Below are positions 7,342 through 15,186 of a DNA stretch of 47,163 nt, piece after piece; positions within the stretch are counted from its first letter, which is position 1; each line of letters opens with the position of its first letter. A program made the translations under genes and the position numbers. Source of the stretch: Anaerolineales bacterium (GTDB taxonomy: Bacteria; Chloroflexota; Anaerolineae; Anaerolineales; RBG-16-64-43); contig JAFGCU010000010.1 in NCBI GenBank assembly GCA_016932475.1, positions 1 through 47,163 on the forward strand. Direction: 5' to 3'. The notes below the pieces were generated by a model. That model ran no database searches. It had not been told where the DNA came from and worked only from the letters and a program-made list of their open reading frames with translations.

Positions 7342-8040
7342 ATGGTGAATTCAACCGTCCGCAATCCGCGTCTGATAATTTCCCGGATAATCCCTGTGGC
7401 GACCGGGCTGATGCTGCTCTCCGTGGGAGCTATCCTTGTCCTGGTTCCGTTGACCTATTGGTGGTCGCTGTTTATCCTTTTTCCGGGATTGATTTTTCTG
7501 GTAACCGGCGCGGTTCTGGGGGTTGCCCTCGGTTGGCGGAATCCCCTGCCGCTGGCATTAACCGGAATTGGATTCGTCGTGGCCACCGTGGGGGCGATGT
7601 TCCTTTTGGGGGCGGATTGGGAGGTCTGGTGGCCGCTGATGCTGATCGTCCCCGGCGCGGCGCACGGTTTGCTCGGGATGATCAAGGTCGAGTCACCGTC
7701 TGTCCGCCCCTGGGTGCGGATGCACCTCTGGCTGGGCGTGGATGTCCTGCTGCTCGGCCTGGTATTCCTCCTGAATAATTTCAGCCGGAACGCCATATTA
7801 ACCGCGTGGTATCCCTTCCACTGGTGGGGGATTTTCATCCTGATGCCGGGGCTGGGAGCGTTCTATAATGCTGCCAACGCGGTGCGATCGGGATTCGACG
7901 GGCGGCATCTGGTCGTCCGTTCGCTGGCGGCGTTCGGCCTGGCCGCCTGCGCGGTGACGCTGGCGACTTTCCTGAACGCGGGATGGGCGCTTCAGACCGC
8001 CGCCGGGTTGGCGGCAGCCGGAATCCTCTTTCTCTTTTGA
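7342..8040 (+). CDS. Polytopic membrane protein of the kinase cluster
   Basis: 232 residues with six to seven hydrophobic segments and short loops. Recurrent WWSLFILFPGLIFL, VWWPLMLIVPGA and HWWGIFILMPGL segments show an internal repeat of Trp-rich helices, like those in LiaF/DUF5668-type proteins. The start ATG 7342 has AAGGTGA upstream. The kinase gene begins 30 bases after its stop, and a second protein with the same Trp-rich segments follows the kinase, so the three are probably one operon. A sensory or envelope-stress role is guessed from this context. No enzyme motif is seen. Confidence 0.75.
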   Translation: MVNSTVRNPRLIISRIIPVATGLMLLSVGAILVLVPLTYWWSLFILFPGLIFLVTGAVLGVALGWRNPLPLALTGIGFVVATVGAMFLLGADWEVWWPLMLIVPGAAHGLLGMIKVESPSVRPWVRMHLWLGVDVLLLGLVFLLNNFSRNAILTAWYPFHWWGIFILMPGLGAFYNAANAVRSGFDGRHLVVRSLAAFGLAACAVTLATFLNAGWALQTAAGLAAAGILFLF

Positions 8041-8070
8041 TCGCGCCGGATTCTTCCTGGGAGCAATGAA

Positions 8071-9555
8071 ATGAGCGACGGATCGTTGGAAGGTAAGACG
8101 TTGGGTAAATACCGGGTACTTCAACCTCTCGGACAGGGCGGGATGGCGCGGGTATACCGCGCCTATCACCCCCAGCTGGACCGCTACGTGGCGGTTAAAG
8201 TTCTCCGTCAGGATGTGGCCGGCGAGGCGGAGATGACCGCCCGCTTCAAGCGCGAGGCGAAAGCCGTCGCCGCGCTGCGCCATCCGCACATCGTGCAGGT
8301 GTTCGATTTCGACACCCAGGACGACCTGTGCTACATGGTGATGGAGCTTGTCGAGGGCGACTCGCTCAAGACGCGCCTGACCGATTACCGGACCCGCGGA
8401 AGCCGCATCCCCAACGGCGAGGCGGTGCGGATCGTGCTCGACGCGCTGGGCGGCTTGGAATACGCGCACCACGCCGGGATCGTGCACCGCGATATCAAGC
8501 CGGCCAATATCCTGCTCACCGGCGACGGCGCCGCGGTCTTATCCGATTTCGGCATCGCCCAAGTGGCGGGTGGCACGCAATACACCTCGAGCGGCGCAAT
8601 GATGGGGACCCTGCAGTACATGGCGCCGGAACAGGGGCTGGCCCGCGGCGACGCGCGCAGCGATATTTATTCCATGGGAATCGTGCTGTACGAGATGCTG
8701 GTGGGCGAGCCGCCGTTCGACGCGGATACGCCCCTCGCGATTCTGCTCAAACACATGAACGACCCGTTGCCCATCCCACGCGAGAAGAATCCGGAAATCC
8801 CGGAGCCGCTGGAACGGATCCTGCTGAAAGCCCTCTCCAAGCAACCGGAGGGCCGGTATGCCTCCGCGAAAGAGATGGCGCGGGCGCTCGCGGAAGCGGC
8901 CGCCGGGGCCGGGATCGGCGTTCCGGAAAGAATCTCGCGCCCGCTTTCCTTCACGACCGCCGCTTCCGACGCCGATACGGTGTCCATCTACACATCGGCC
9001 GAGCGCGCCAAACTGGCGGATGCCGCGTTCTCCAAGGACCGGACGGATGCGAATCTGCCCCGGACCCTCGCGAGAAAGAATCCACCAGCGGAGGGATCCG
9101 CCCGGACCGTCCGCATTCTCCGGACGGTTTTTATCTCCCTCTCGCTCATTCTGCTCTACTTCATGTTCAGCCTGACGGCGGCCGCCGCCCTGAACCGGGC
9201 GGAGATTATGGAAAAGACATGGCCGGTGGTCATCCTGCTGCCGGTTTTTCTCCTTGGGGGATTGGGGGAGGATTTGAACAATCCCTGGATGGCCGTTCCC
9301 ATGCCGCTCCTGATGCTCACCGCGGTCCTGCTGGCATTTTTTGTCGGGACGGGGCGTTGGGAGTTATGGCCGGCCTGGCTGCTCGAGCCGATCGCGCTGT
9401 TCGCGGGCATAGCCGTCCCTGTCGGCGAAGCAACCGACCCGCGGCACGGGGATTTTCAGGCGACGCGCGGCTTGCGCCGGATCGTCACGGGAGCCGGACT
9501 GGTGTTCTTCATCGGCTGGCCGCTCTTCATCTTTGTGAGTATCCTCGCACAATAG
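8071..9555 (+). CDS. PknB-like Ser/Thr protein kinase with C-terminal membrane domain
   Basis: 494 residues. The kinase domain (about 10-280) has the Gly-rich loop LGQGGMARVY, the VAIK-type lysine in YVAVKVL, HRDIKPANILL (HRD at 139-141), DFGIAQ (from residue 159), the GTLQYMAPEQ activation/APE segment and SDIYSMGIVLYEML. All catalytic residues are present, so it should be active and cytoplasmic. A linker of about 70 residues leads to four or five hydrophobic helices at the C-terminus, with no PASTA or other sensor domain. Unlike standard PknB, which has one helix followed by an extracellular sensor, this one ends in the membrane. Its targets may include the FHA proteins encoded at 6472 and 41481. 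Confidence 0.95.
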   Translation: MSDGSLEGKTLGKYRVLQPLGQGGMARVYRAYHPQLDRYVAVKVLRQDVAGEAEMTARFKREAKAVAALRHPHIVQVFDFDTQDDLCYMVMELVEGDSLKTRLTDYRTRGSRIPNGEAVRIVLDALGGLEYAHHAGIVHRDIKPANILLTGDGAAVLSDFGIAQVAGGTQYTSSGAMMGTLQYMAPEQGLARGDARSDIYSMGIVLYEMLVGEPPFDADTPLAILLKHMNDPLPIPREKNPEIPEPLERILLKALSKQPEGRYASAKEMARALAEAAAGAGIGVPERISRPLSFTTAASDADTVSIYTSAERAKLADAAFSKDRTDANLPRTLARKNPPAEGSARTVRILRTVFISLSLILLYFMFSLTAAAALNRAEIMEKTWPVVILLPVFLLGGLGEDLNNPWMAVPMPLLMLTAVLLAFFVGTGRWELWPAWLLEPIALFAGIAVPVGEATDPRHGDFQATRGLRRIVTGAGLVFFIGWPLFIFVSILAQ

Positions 9556-9580
9556 GCGGGGAAAATTAAAGGAGGCAACA

Positions 9581-10294
9581 ATGAATCAGAAAGTTTCCGC
9601 AATGATCGGTACGATGTTGATCCTGCTGGGCGGGCTTTTCCTGCTGGTCAACATGGCGTTCCAGGCCGCCGGGGTATGGGTCTGGCAAACCTGGCCGCTG
9701 TTCATCGTCGCGGGCGGGGTCATCTTCATGCTCGTTCCCGTCTTCTACCGGGCGCAGAAATGGGCGGGTGTTTTCTTCATCCCCGGAATGCCGATCCTCA
9801 CGACCGGCCTATTGCTCTTGGTATCCAGTACCGGCAATAGCTGGAATATTTGGGGGTGGGGTTGGGCGCTGGTGATCCTGGCCGTAGCGGCCGGCCTGGC
9901 TCTGGCCGGGTTTGCGACACGGATCCTTTGGATGGCCGTACCGGCGATCCTTCTCGGCGCGACCGCATTGATCCTGGCCTACTGCGCCGTCACCGGCAAC
10001 TGGAGCGATTGGGTCTGGCTGTGGGGCCTTGAAGTGGCGGCGATCGGCCTCATGATCCTCTCCGTGGGGTACCTGGCGAAGAACATGGTGGTGCGAACGG
10101 TGGGCTGGTCGTTCATCGGTTTCGGCGCATTTGCCGCCACCGTGATGATGGCGCTGGCCGGACAGAATGCGCGCACGATGACATTCGTATCGGCCGCCAT
10201 ACTGATCCTGGGCGGGATCGCCCTGATCGTTGGAGGATATCTATCCGGGAAAAGGATGCCCGCGCCTTCCGGACCAACCGCTGCGAATCAATAA
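9581..10294 (+). CDS. Polytopic membrane protein, LiaF/DUF5668-like
   Basis: 237 residues with about seven hydrophobic helices. The first two (MIGTMLILLGGLFLLVNMAF and WQTWPLFIVAGGVIF) match the pattern of LiaF N-terminal and DUF5668 membrane units. It has an excellent Shine-Dalgarno (AAAGGAGG) and begins 25 bases after the kinase stop, so the two are co-transcribed. It is similar in style to the protein encoded just before the kinase. A role in sensing for, or being modified by, the kinase is an inference from the arrangement. Confidence 0.75.
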   Translation: MNQKVSAMIGTMLILLGGLFLLVNMAFQAAGVWVWQTWPLFIVAGGVIFMLVPVFYRAQKWAGVFFIPGMPILTTGLLLLVSSTGNSWNIWGWGWALVILAVAAGLALAGFATRILWMAVPAILLGATALILAYCAVTGNWSDWVWLWGLEVAAIGLMILSVGYLAKNMVVRTVGWSFIGFGAFAATVMMALAGQNARTMTFVSAAILILGGIALIVGGYLSGKRMPAPSGPTAANQ

Positions 10295-10323
10295 TCCTTC
10301 GAAGGTAATATCGGTAGGGAAAC

Positions 10324-10435
10324 TGATCGAGGCGATCCCCGCGCCCACCCTCGCGGAGTAATGTTGCCCGCTCTTGATCTTTGGGGAATATTGTGAACGA
10401 AGCGAGGGTGTTCTGGCGGGGACCGCCTCGATTCA
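10324..10435. repeat. Long imperfect inverted repeat between convergent genes
   Basis: Left arm TGATCGAGGCGATCCCCGC...ACCCTCGC (10324-10354) faces right arm GCGAGGGT...GCGGGGACCGCCTCGATTCA (10402-10435). The pairing has small bulges. It fills almost the whole gap between the stop codons of two convergent genes and may act as a two-way stop or be another mobile palindrome. I see no T-run typical of an intrinsic terminator. Confidence 0.65.
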
Positions 10436-10437
10436 GA

Positions 10438-10839
10438 TCAGGGTGAAGACCGGGATCCGAGGTACGCCGAGAGATAAAGGACTGCCAGGAAAACCTGGAT
10501 CGCAAGCATCGGGATGACGCGCGCCGGCGCCGCCAATCCGCTTCCCGCGATGTAGAGACTCGCCCCGATCATCCCGAGGATCACGGGAATTATTGTCAGG
10601 AGAATTACACCCCTTCGTTCGACCGGTTTGTGATCCGCCCATATCAATAGCGCGGTCCAACCCGCCATGAGCGACGCGCCGACGTACATGGCATACCGGT
10701 ATTCCGGACCAGGATGGAAATCAGTCAAGCCGAACATCGCGGCGCCAGCCGGAGGAAAAAGCATCGGCACCAGCATCACGGCATCCATTGCCGCGCCGGT
10801 CCAATACGCCAGGCGGAGTAAGCCCACCCGTCTGTTCAC
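10438..10839 (-). CDS. Four-helix membrane protein
   Basis: 133 residues starting at a GTG codon with AGGAGG 8 bases upstream. Four hydrophobic segments are visible: the MDAVMLVPMLFPPAGAAM region, YAMYVGASLMAGWTALLIW, GVILLTIIPVILGMIGASLYI, and MLAIQVFLAVLYLSAYL. No catalytic motif is seen and the function is unknown. It follows a 39-residue membrane ORF in the same direction and lies next to a divergent TetR-type repressor gene, so it is probably part of that repressor's regulon. Confidence 0.7.
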   Translation of the reverse strand: MNRRVGLLRLAYWTGAAMDAVMLVPMLFPPAGAAMFGLTDFHPGPEYRYAMYVGASLMAGWTALLIWADHKPVERRGVILLTIIPVILGMIGASLYIAGSGLAAPARVIPMLAIQVFLAVLYLSAYLGSRSSP

Positions 10840-10902
10840 GACTTTTACCTCCTTCGATCCATTGGGGATTCTCGATACGCCGGACGGATTCCCCGACGCG
10901 AA

Positions 10903-11022
10903 TTAAAAAACAAAGTGGTGAAGCAAATCGAGTAGAACCTTTCCGCCTGCCGCGAGTATTGTCACGACGATCAACGCAATAGCGGCGAAGGCGGCATGAT
11001 GTACCGTTCTTTTCCTTGACAT
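10903..11022 (-). CDS. 39-residue single-helix membrane peptide
   Basis: On the minus strand an ATG at 11022 is preceded by GAGGTGG and opens a 39-codon frame to TAA. The peptide starts MSRKRTVHH, has one hydrophobic helix (AAFAAIALIVVTILAAGG) and ends KVLLDLLHHFVF. The basic N-terminus before the helix suggests an N-in orientation. It is first in a small operon with the membrane protein ending at 10438 and is divergent from the TetR gene. The Shine-Dalgarno, the membrane-helix composition and the position support it as real; no homolog is known to me. Confidence 0.6.
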   Translation of the reverse strand: MSRKRTVHHAAFAAIALIVVTILAAGGKVLLDLLHHFVF

Positions 11023-11059
11023 AGTGATTTCCACCTCAAATATGTATACTATGTATGAT

Positions 11060-11078
11060 ACGGAACACGATGTTCCGT
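11060..11078. promoter_or_regulatory. Candidate TetR operator (ACGGAAC-N5-GTTCCGT)
   Basis: A perfect inverted repeat with 7-base arms and a 5-base spacer lies 48 bases upstream of the TetR start and 37 bases upstream of the divergent small ORF. Placement between the two divergent genes is typical of an autoregulated TetR operator. An AT-rich stretch with two TATGTAT copies (11041-11056) beside it may hold overlapping promoters. Confidence 0.65.
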
Positions 11079-11126
11079 TACATCTTATCCGGGTTTTTCC
11101 GGTTGTCCATATTCAGGAGGGGCGGA

Positions 11127-11738
11127 ATGTCCGATACCGAACAAAAACCGAAAAGTGTCCCGAAACCCGGCCCGGAGACCGTGGACCGGCGCGCGGCGCG
11201 CACCCGGCGGATGATCAAGCAGGCGTTGACGGAACTGATGCATACGATGCGTTTTGAAGATATCACGGTCCAGCACATCATCGAACGGGCGGACGTCGGC
11301 CGCTCCACTTTTTATGCACACTATTCCGATAAGGATGAGGTGGCGAAGGAGCTGCTCGAAGGAATGATGGAATCCATTACGCGCGGGGTGAAACACGGAG
11401 CGGAGGAGGACAGCGCGGCCTTCCCGATCGCCGAGATGTTCCGTCACCTCCAGAGCCAGCAGTTATCCGCTCACGGGGTATGGCAGAGCAACCGCGGACG
11501 GGATTATTTATTTTCCGTCGGGCAGGCGTACTGGAACCGGAGGATCGAGCGGGAACTCCGGGCGCGCCTGGGAAAGCGCGGAGCGCTCCGGGTCCCCATC
11601 CCGGTCGCCGCCCAGATGGTGACCGGCGCGGCGACGGCGCTGATCAATTGGTGGCTCAAGAACAAGATGCCGTACTCGCCCGAGGAGATGCAGGAGATGT
11701 TCGACCAGGTGATGATGCCCGGGATCCGGGATTTGTAG
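11127..11738 (+). CDS. TetR/AcrR-family transcriptional regulator
   Basis: 203 residues from ATG 11127, which has AGGAGGGGCGG upstream; the longer frame from 11055 would run through the operator and is not preferred. The N-terminal helix-turn-helix is typical: TRRMIKQALTELM, FEDITVQHIIERADVGRSTFYAHYSDKDEVAKELL. The C-terminal part (WWLKNKMPYSPEEMQEMFDQVM) is a ligand and dimer domain of TetR_C type. It probably represses the divergent membrane-protein operon and itself through the palindrome at 11060-11078. The ligand is unknown. The stop codon lies in a 29-base palindromic repeat. Confidence 0.92.
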   Translation: MSDTEQKPKSVPKPGPETVDRRAARTRRMIKQALTELMHTMRFEDITVQHIIERADVGRSTFYAHYSDKDEVAKELLEGMMESITRGVKHGAEEDSAAFPIAEMFRHLQSQQLSAHGVWQSNRGRDYLFSVGQAYWNRRIERELRARLGKRGALRVPIPVAAQMVTGAATALINWWLKNKMPYSPEEMQEMFDQVMMPGIRDL

Positions 11739-11763
11739 GGGCGATCCATTGGATCGCCCCTAC
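11735..11763. repeat. 29-base perfect palindrome (GTAGGGGCG family)
   Basis: GTAGGGGCGATCC and its complement GGATCGCCCCTAC flank a 3-base centre. The outer bases GTAGGGGCG/CGCCCCTAC and the ATT centre match the palindrome at 1178-1206, while the inner bases differ with compensating changes, so the stem is conserved. It holds the stop codon of the TetR gene and may stop transcription. Confidence 0.8.
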
Positions 11764-11940
11764 GACCGCCTCGGTCCCTATGACCGCCTCGGTCCCCACG
11801 ACCGCCTCGGTCCCTACGACCGCGTCGGTCCCTATGACCGCCTCGGTCCCCATGACCGCCTCGGTCCCTACGACCGCTTCGGTCCCTATGACCGCGTCGG
11901 TCCCCAAAACCGCCTCGGGTCCCCATGACCGCGTCGGTTG
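11761..11940. repeat. 18-base tandem repeat, about ten units
   Basis: Units of the form TACGACCGCCTCGGTCCC repeat about ten times with single-base changes (TAC/TAT/CAC/CAT starts; CCT/CGT/CTT centres). Unit 9 is degenerate and one base longer. Each unit contains GACCG-N3-CGGTC, a mini-hairpin, so the array could fold into a row of stem-loops. It lies between convergent genes. There are no unique spacers, so it is a minisatellite, not a CRISPR. Frames on both strands stay open only because the period is a multiple of three. Confidence 0.9.
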
Positions 11941-11962
11941 ATCCCACCGCGCCAGCCTGGTT

Positions 11963-13234
11963 TCAATACGCCAACCCGATCCACAAATCGTTGACGTTGG
12001 TTCCGGTCGGGCCGGTGAGGATGAGGTCTTCCAGCATGGAGAAAAACGGATACGAGTTGTTTTTCTCGAGAAATTGATTCGGATCCAATCCCAAACGACG
12101 CGCGCGTTCGATCGTCCGGCCGGTGACGAACGCGCCGGTGGCATCGGTCGGGCCGTCCACGCCGTCGGTGGCCAGTGTGGCGAGCGCGGTTTCCGATTTG
12201 CCGTCCAGGGCGATTGCCGCCGCGAGCGCCGCCTCCAAATTCCGCCCGCCAATACCGGCGCCGCGGACTGTCACGGTGGTTTCTCCGCCGGCGATGCAGC
12301 AGGCCGGCCCGCGGCCGCTTTTCCGGATCAATAGACCGGCGAATCGTTTTCCGGCTTCCCTGGCTTCGCCCTCCCAATCGTCGGCCAGAAATTCCACCCG
12401 AAATCCAAGCCGCTCGGCGGCCGCTCCCGCGGCTTCTCCCGCCAGCCTGTTCGATGCGATGATGCGGTTTTCGATGCGGGAGTTTGGGAGGGTGAAATCC
12501 GGAGCATCCCTTGTGTATTGATCCAGGCTGCATACGATCGAGTGGGGAAGGCTCTCGCGCAGCTTATATTTATCAAGCACGCCGTTTATCTCCTGCGGGG
12601 TGTACCTTCGAAAGACCGTCGGACCGGATGCGATCGTTTCCAGTGAGTTGCCGACCACGTCCGACAGGATCAAACACAGAACGCGGGCGGGGTATGCCAG
12701 CCGGGCCAGGCCGCCTGCTTTCAGCAGCGAAAGCGGACTGCGCAGGCGGTTGATTTCCCGGATCGAGGCGCCGGATTCCAGAAGAAGGCGATTGACCGAT
12801 CGAAGATCTTCCAGAGGGATCCCCGGCCGTGATAATTCGACCAGCGCGGATCCTCCACCCGAAATCAGTACCAACACCAGGTCGGTTTCGGTTGTTTGGT
12901 CGAGCAACCGGGAAATGGCCTTGCCTGCGGCCAAACTCCCCGGAGTGGGAAGGGGATGGCCGCCCTGGATGAATTCCACGTTTTTTACAGTCTGCGCCGG
13001 GAGATCCGGCACGCTCACAACGCCGGCCGCAATCCGATCTCCCAGCATTTCCTCCGCCGCCCGTGCCATCGCGACACCCGCTTTCCCCGCGCCGACAATA
13101 AAAACCCTCCCGGAAGATGCCAAATCCTCGCGGATAAGGGAGCGCCCTACGGCCGCGGCGGGATCCGCCGCGCGCAATACAGCCTCGTGCAGGATCGAGA
13201 GATGAGACCGATACTCGAAAAAAGAGGGTTTCAT
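11963..13234 (-). CDS. Glycerate 2-kinase (MOFRL/DUF4147 family)
   Basis: 423 residues from the ATG at 13234. It is predicted to phosphorylate D-glycerate to 2-phosphoglycerate using ATP in the cytoplasm. Visible family marks are VFIVGAGKAGVAMARAAEEML near the N-terminus, GGHPLPTPGSL, LVLVLISGGGSALVELSRPGIPLEDL, the LSDVVGNSLETIASGPT segment, and in the C-terminal MOFRL part CIAGGETTVTVRGAGIGGRN and TDGVDGPTDATGAFV. The length is normal for the family. The frame extends upstream to 13354 but homology-like sequence begins at MKPSFF; the Shine-Dalgarno is weak. It is divergent from a nucleotidyltransferase gene and convergent with the TetR gene across the 18-base tandem array. Confidence 0.92.
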   Translation of the reverse strand: MKPSFFEYRSHLSILHEAVLRAADPAAAVGRSLIREDLASSGRVFIVGAGKAGVAMARAAEEMLGDRIAAGVVSVPDLPAQTVKNVEFIQGGHPLPTPGSLAAGKAISRLLDQTTETDLVLVLISGGGSALVELSRPGIPLEDLRSVNRLLLESGASIREINRLRSPLSLLKAGGLARLAYPARVLCLILSDVVGNSLETIASGPTVFRRYTPQEINGVLDKYKLRESLPHSIVCSLDQYTRDAPDFTLPNSRIENRIIASNRLAGEAAGAAAERLGFRVEFLADDWEGEAREAGKRFAGLLIRKSGRGPACCIAGGETTVTVRGAGIGGRNLEAALAAAIALDGKSETALATLATDGVDGPTDATGAFVTGRTIERARRLGLDPNQFLEKNNSYPFFSMLEDLILTGPTGTNVNDLWIGLAY

Positions 13235-13370
13235 AGGAGCAAGTCTTTCGCGGGAGAAAACACGGCGGTAAGATTGTATCATCGGAGCAGGATGCTTCGC
13301 GGTTTGCCCGCCCGTTGCCGGAGGAATCTCCCGAACACGATCCCGGGAATACATCCTGGAGAATAATCGG

Positions 13371-13871
13371 ATGATCGATCAGAAATATGCGCAAGCGATC
13401 GAAACCATTTGCCGCCGTCTTTCCCGGGAACCGTCCCCCATCTGGGCGTTCACCGGGAGCCTGGGTTTTGCCCTGCAGGGCATGGAGGTGGCTGTGCATG
13501 ATGTGGATATCCAAACCGACGCAATCGGCGCTTACGAGATCGAACGCCGTCTTTCCAAATACAGCATCCGGCCGGTCATCCGCGCGGAAACCGAGCGCAT
13601 CCGTTCCCATTTCGGCGCGTTGGCAATTGAAGGCGTCAAGGTGGAGATCATGGGAGACCTTCAAAAGCGGCTGCCGGACGGACGGTGGGAGGATCCTGTG
13701 GACGTGACGCCCCACCGACGCTGGGTGGACTGGAACGGGATGCGTCTTCCGGTCCTTTCGATAGAGTATGAATGTCGGGCGTACGAGATCATGGGAAGGT
13801 TCGAAAAGGCGGAGATGCTGAGGCAATGGCTCAAGGACAGATCGAACGGCCGGCATGGAGCGCCCCCGTAG
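13371..13871 (+). CDS. Nucleotidyltransferase-fold protein
   Basis: 166 residues. The segment GSLGFALQG followed by HDVDIQTD has the GS-x10-12-DxD pattern of the Pol-beta-like nucleotidyltransferase superfamily (LinB/AbiEii/GrpB-like small members). A third acidic residue may be in VKVEIMGD. The C-terminus (SIEYECRAYEIMGRFEKAEMLRQWL) is helical. Such proteins transfer a nucleotide to small molecules, RNA or protein; the substrate here is unknown. GGAG lies 9-12 bases before the ATG. No toxin or antitoxin partner is next to it: the neighbours are glycerate kinase, divergent, and a glycosidase-like gene, downstream. Confidence 0.7.
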   Translation: MIDQKYAQAIETICRRLSREPSPIWAFTGSLGFALQGMEVAVHDVDIQTDAIGAYEIERRLSKYSIRPVIRAETERIRSHFGALAIEGVKVEIMGDLQKRLPDGRWEDPVDVTPHRRWVDWNGMRLPVLSIEYECRAYEIMGRFEKAEMLRQWLKDRSNGRHGAPP

Positions 13872-13916
13872 CCTTCCGTCTTCGAAATGAAAAGGACGGC
13901 TGCACGATCCGAATGC

Positions 13917-13922
13917 TATAAT
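13917..13922 (+). promoter_or_regulatory. Perfect -10 element upstream of the glycosidase-like gene
   Basis: TATAAT stands 14 bases before the ATG at 13937. No good -35 is seen at 16-18 bases upstream. No Shine-Dalgarno precedes the ATG, so a very short leader is likely. Confidence 0.5.
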
Positions 13923-13936
13923 CCCCGTCATCTGCG

Positions 13937-15181
13937 ATGAGAAAAAAAGCCGCTGCAATCCCCGGAAGAAGGATTGTCGTCCGTCCCGGCGTTCTTCTTA
14001 AGGGTCTGCTTGTGGCAATACCTGCAGCCTGCCTTGCGGTTTACCTCGCCGCGACGGTTTGGCCGTCCATCGGCGCGCAAGGAGCGGATGTCCTGAGGGA
14101 TTTGGTCGGAGACCCGGCCGTGGCCTGGCTGGAAGGCAGGGTCTTTCAGGTGCAGGACGCGTTGCTGCAAATGGAATACCGGTTGGGCGCCAAGCCGGAT
14201 GCGCCGTGGGCCGTCGGATCCATGACGGCTACTCCACAAAAAAAAAACCCCGTTCCAAATACGCCTTTCGTGATTTCAACACCGGCGGTTAAGGCAGAAA
14301 TCCCAAGCGCTCCTTCGCAGAGCGCCATTCCGATCCGCTGGCCTCCGCTTCCCGTTCCAGCCTTGGGATCGCTTGAGGGCGAGGGAGAATGGGCGTCGTA
14401 TTTTTCCAACGGGCGAGGGGAGACGGCCGCCTACCGAACCTTTTTACAGCCCGATCCGGACCGTCCGTATGCCATCGCCGCCGTCGTGGCGGCCGACTTG
14501 GAAAAAATCCGATTGCACTACGTTCTCGGATTCGAGGAACCATTCTTTACGGAAGCCGTGGATGTGCAGCGGACAGGAATCATCCCCAAAGCGGATAAAC
14601 AGCCCGGGATTCTGCTGGCCGCGTTCAATGGCGGATTCCTGACCCGGCATGGATTATTTGGAGTGGTTATCGACGGAAAAATTCTGGTGCCGATGATCGA
14701 CGGGCTGGGAACGCTGGCTATCTATCCGGACGGCCGCGTGCAAATCGGCGTGTGGGGCGGTGATCTCACTTCCCTCGAAGGGATTTCGACCATCCGGCAA
14801 AACGGTCCCATCGTAATCCACGGCGGCAAGATTAATCCGAGGGCTTTTGAAGATTCATTGGAGTTATGGGGAGCGTCCTTGGGCGGGGATATGGCGACCT
14901 GGCGGTCCGCCGTCGGGGTCAGTGCGGACGGACGGACTTTATACTACGCGGCTGGCGGGAGCCTGAACATGCCCGCCTTGGCGCATGCCCTCCAGGCCGC
15001 CGGCGCATACTCCGCCATCCAGTTGGATATCAATCATTTCTGGGTCTTGTTCACGCGGTTTGTTTTCGAGCCGGACGGCCCCAAAGCGTTTCCTCTGCTG
15101 GATGAAATGAGGGAAAACGTCGACCGGTATTTGTATGCCTGCTCCCGCGATTATTTCTATCTCGCGTCGAAAACCCCGTAG
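13937..15181 (+). CDS. Phosphodiester glycosidase (NAGPA)-domain protein, membrane-anchored
   Basis: 414 residues. A basic N-terminus and one hydrophobic helix (about 21-48, LLKGLLVAIPAACLAVYLAA) anchor it, with the rest outside. A Pro/Ser-rich linker (about 95-140) leads to the C-terminal domain, which has NGGF (LLAAFNGGFLTRHGLFGVV), GTLAIYPDGRVQIGVWGGD, then RSAVGVSADGRTLYYAAGG and AGAYSAIQLDINHFW. That order matches the NAGPA (phosphodiester glycosidase) domain, found in proteins acting on envelope polysaccharides. In typical members the last motif reads LDGGGS; here it is LDINHFW, so the substrate or activity may differ. It is followed by a convergent DUF362 gene. Confidence 0.8.
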   Translation: MRKKAAAIPGRRIVVRPGVLLKGLLVAIPAACLAVYLAATVWPSIGAQGADVLRDLVGDPAVAWLEGRVFQVQDALLQMEYRLGAKPDAPWAVGSMTATPQKKNPVPNTPFVISTPAVKAEIPSAPSQSAIPIRWPPLPVPALGSLEGEGEWASYFSNGRGETAAYRTFLQPDPDRPYAIAAVVAADLEKIRLHYVLGFEEPFFTEAVDVQRTGIIPKADKQPGILLAAFNGGFLTRHGLFGVVIDGKILVPMIDGLGTLAIYPDGRVQIGVWGGDLTSLEGISTIRQNGPIVIHGGKINPRAFEDSLELWGASLGGDMATWRSAVGVSADGRTLYYAAGGSLNMPALAHALQAAGAYSAIQLDINHFWVLFTRFVFEPDGPKAFPLLDEMRENVDRYLYACSRDYFYLASKTP

Positions 15182-15186
15182 TTCCA

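Noticed and set aside
11060-11078. Second LexA box
   Set aside because: The GAAC and GTTC halves are 5 bases apart, not 4, and the symmetry extends further (ACGGAAC/GTTCCGT). Its place between tetR and a divergent operon fits a TetR operator better.
11761-11940. CRISPR array
   Set aside because: The 18-base units are contiguous with no unique spacers, and no cas genes are nearby. It is a tandem repeat.
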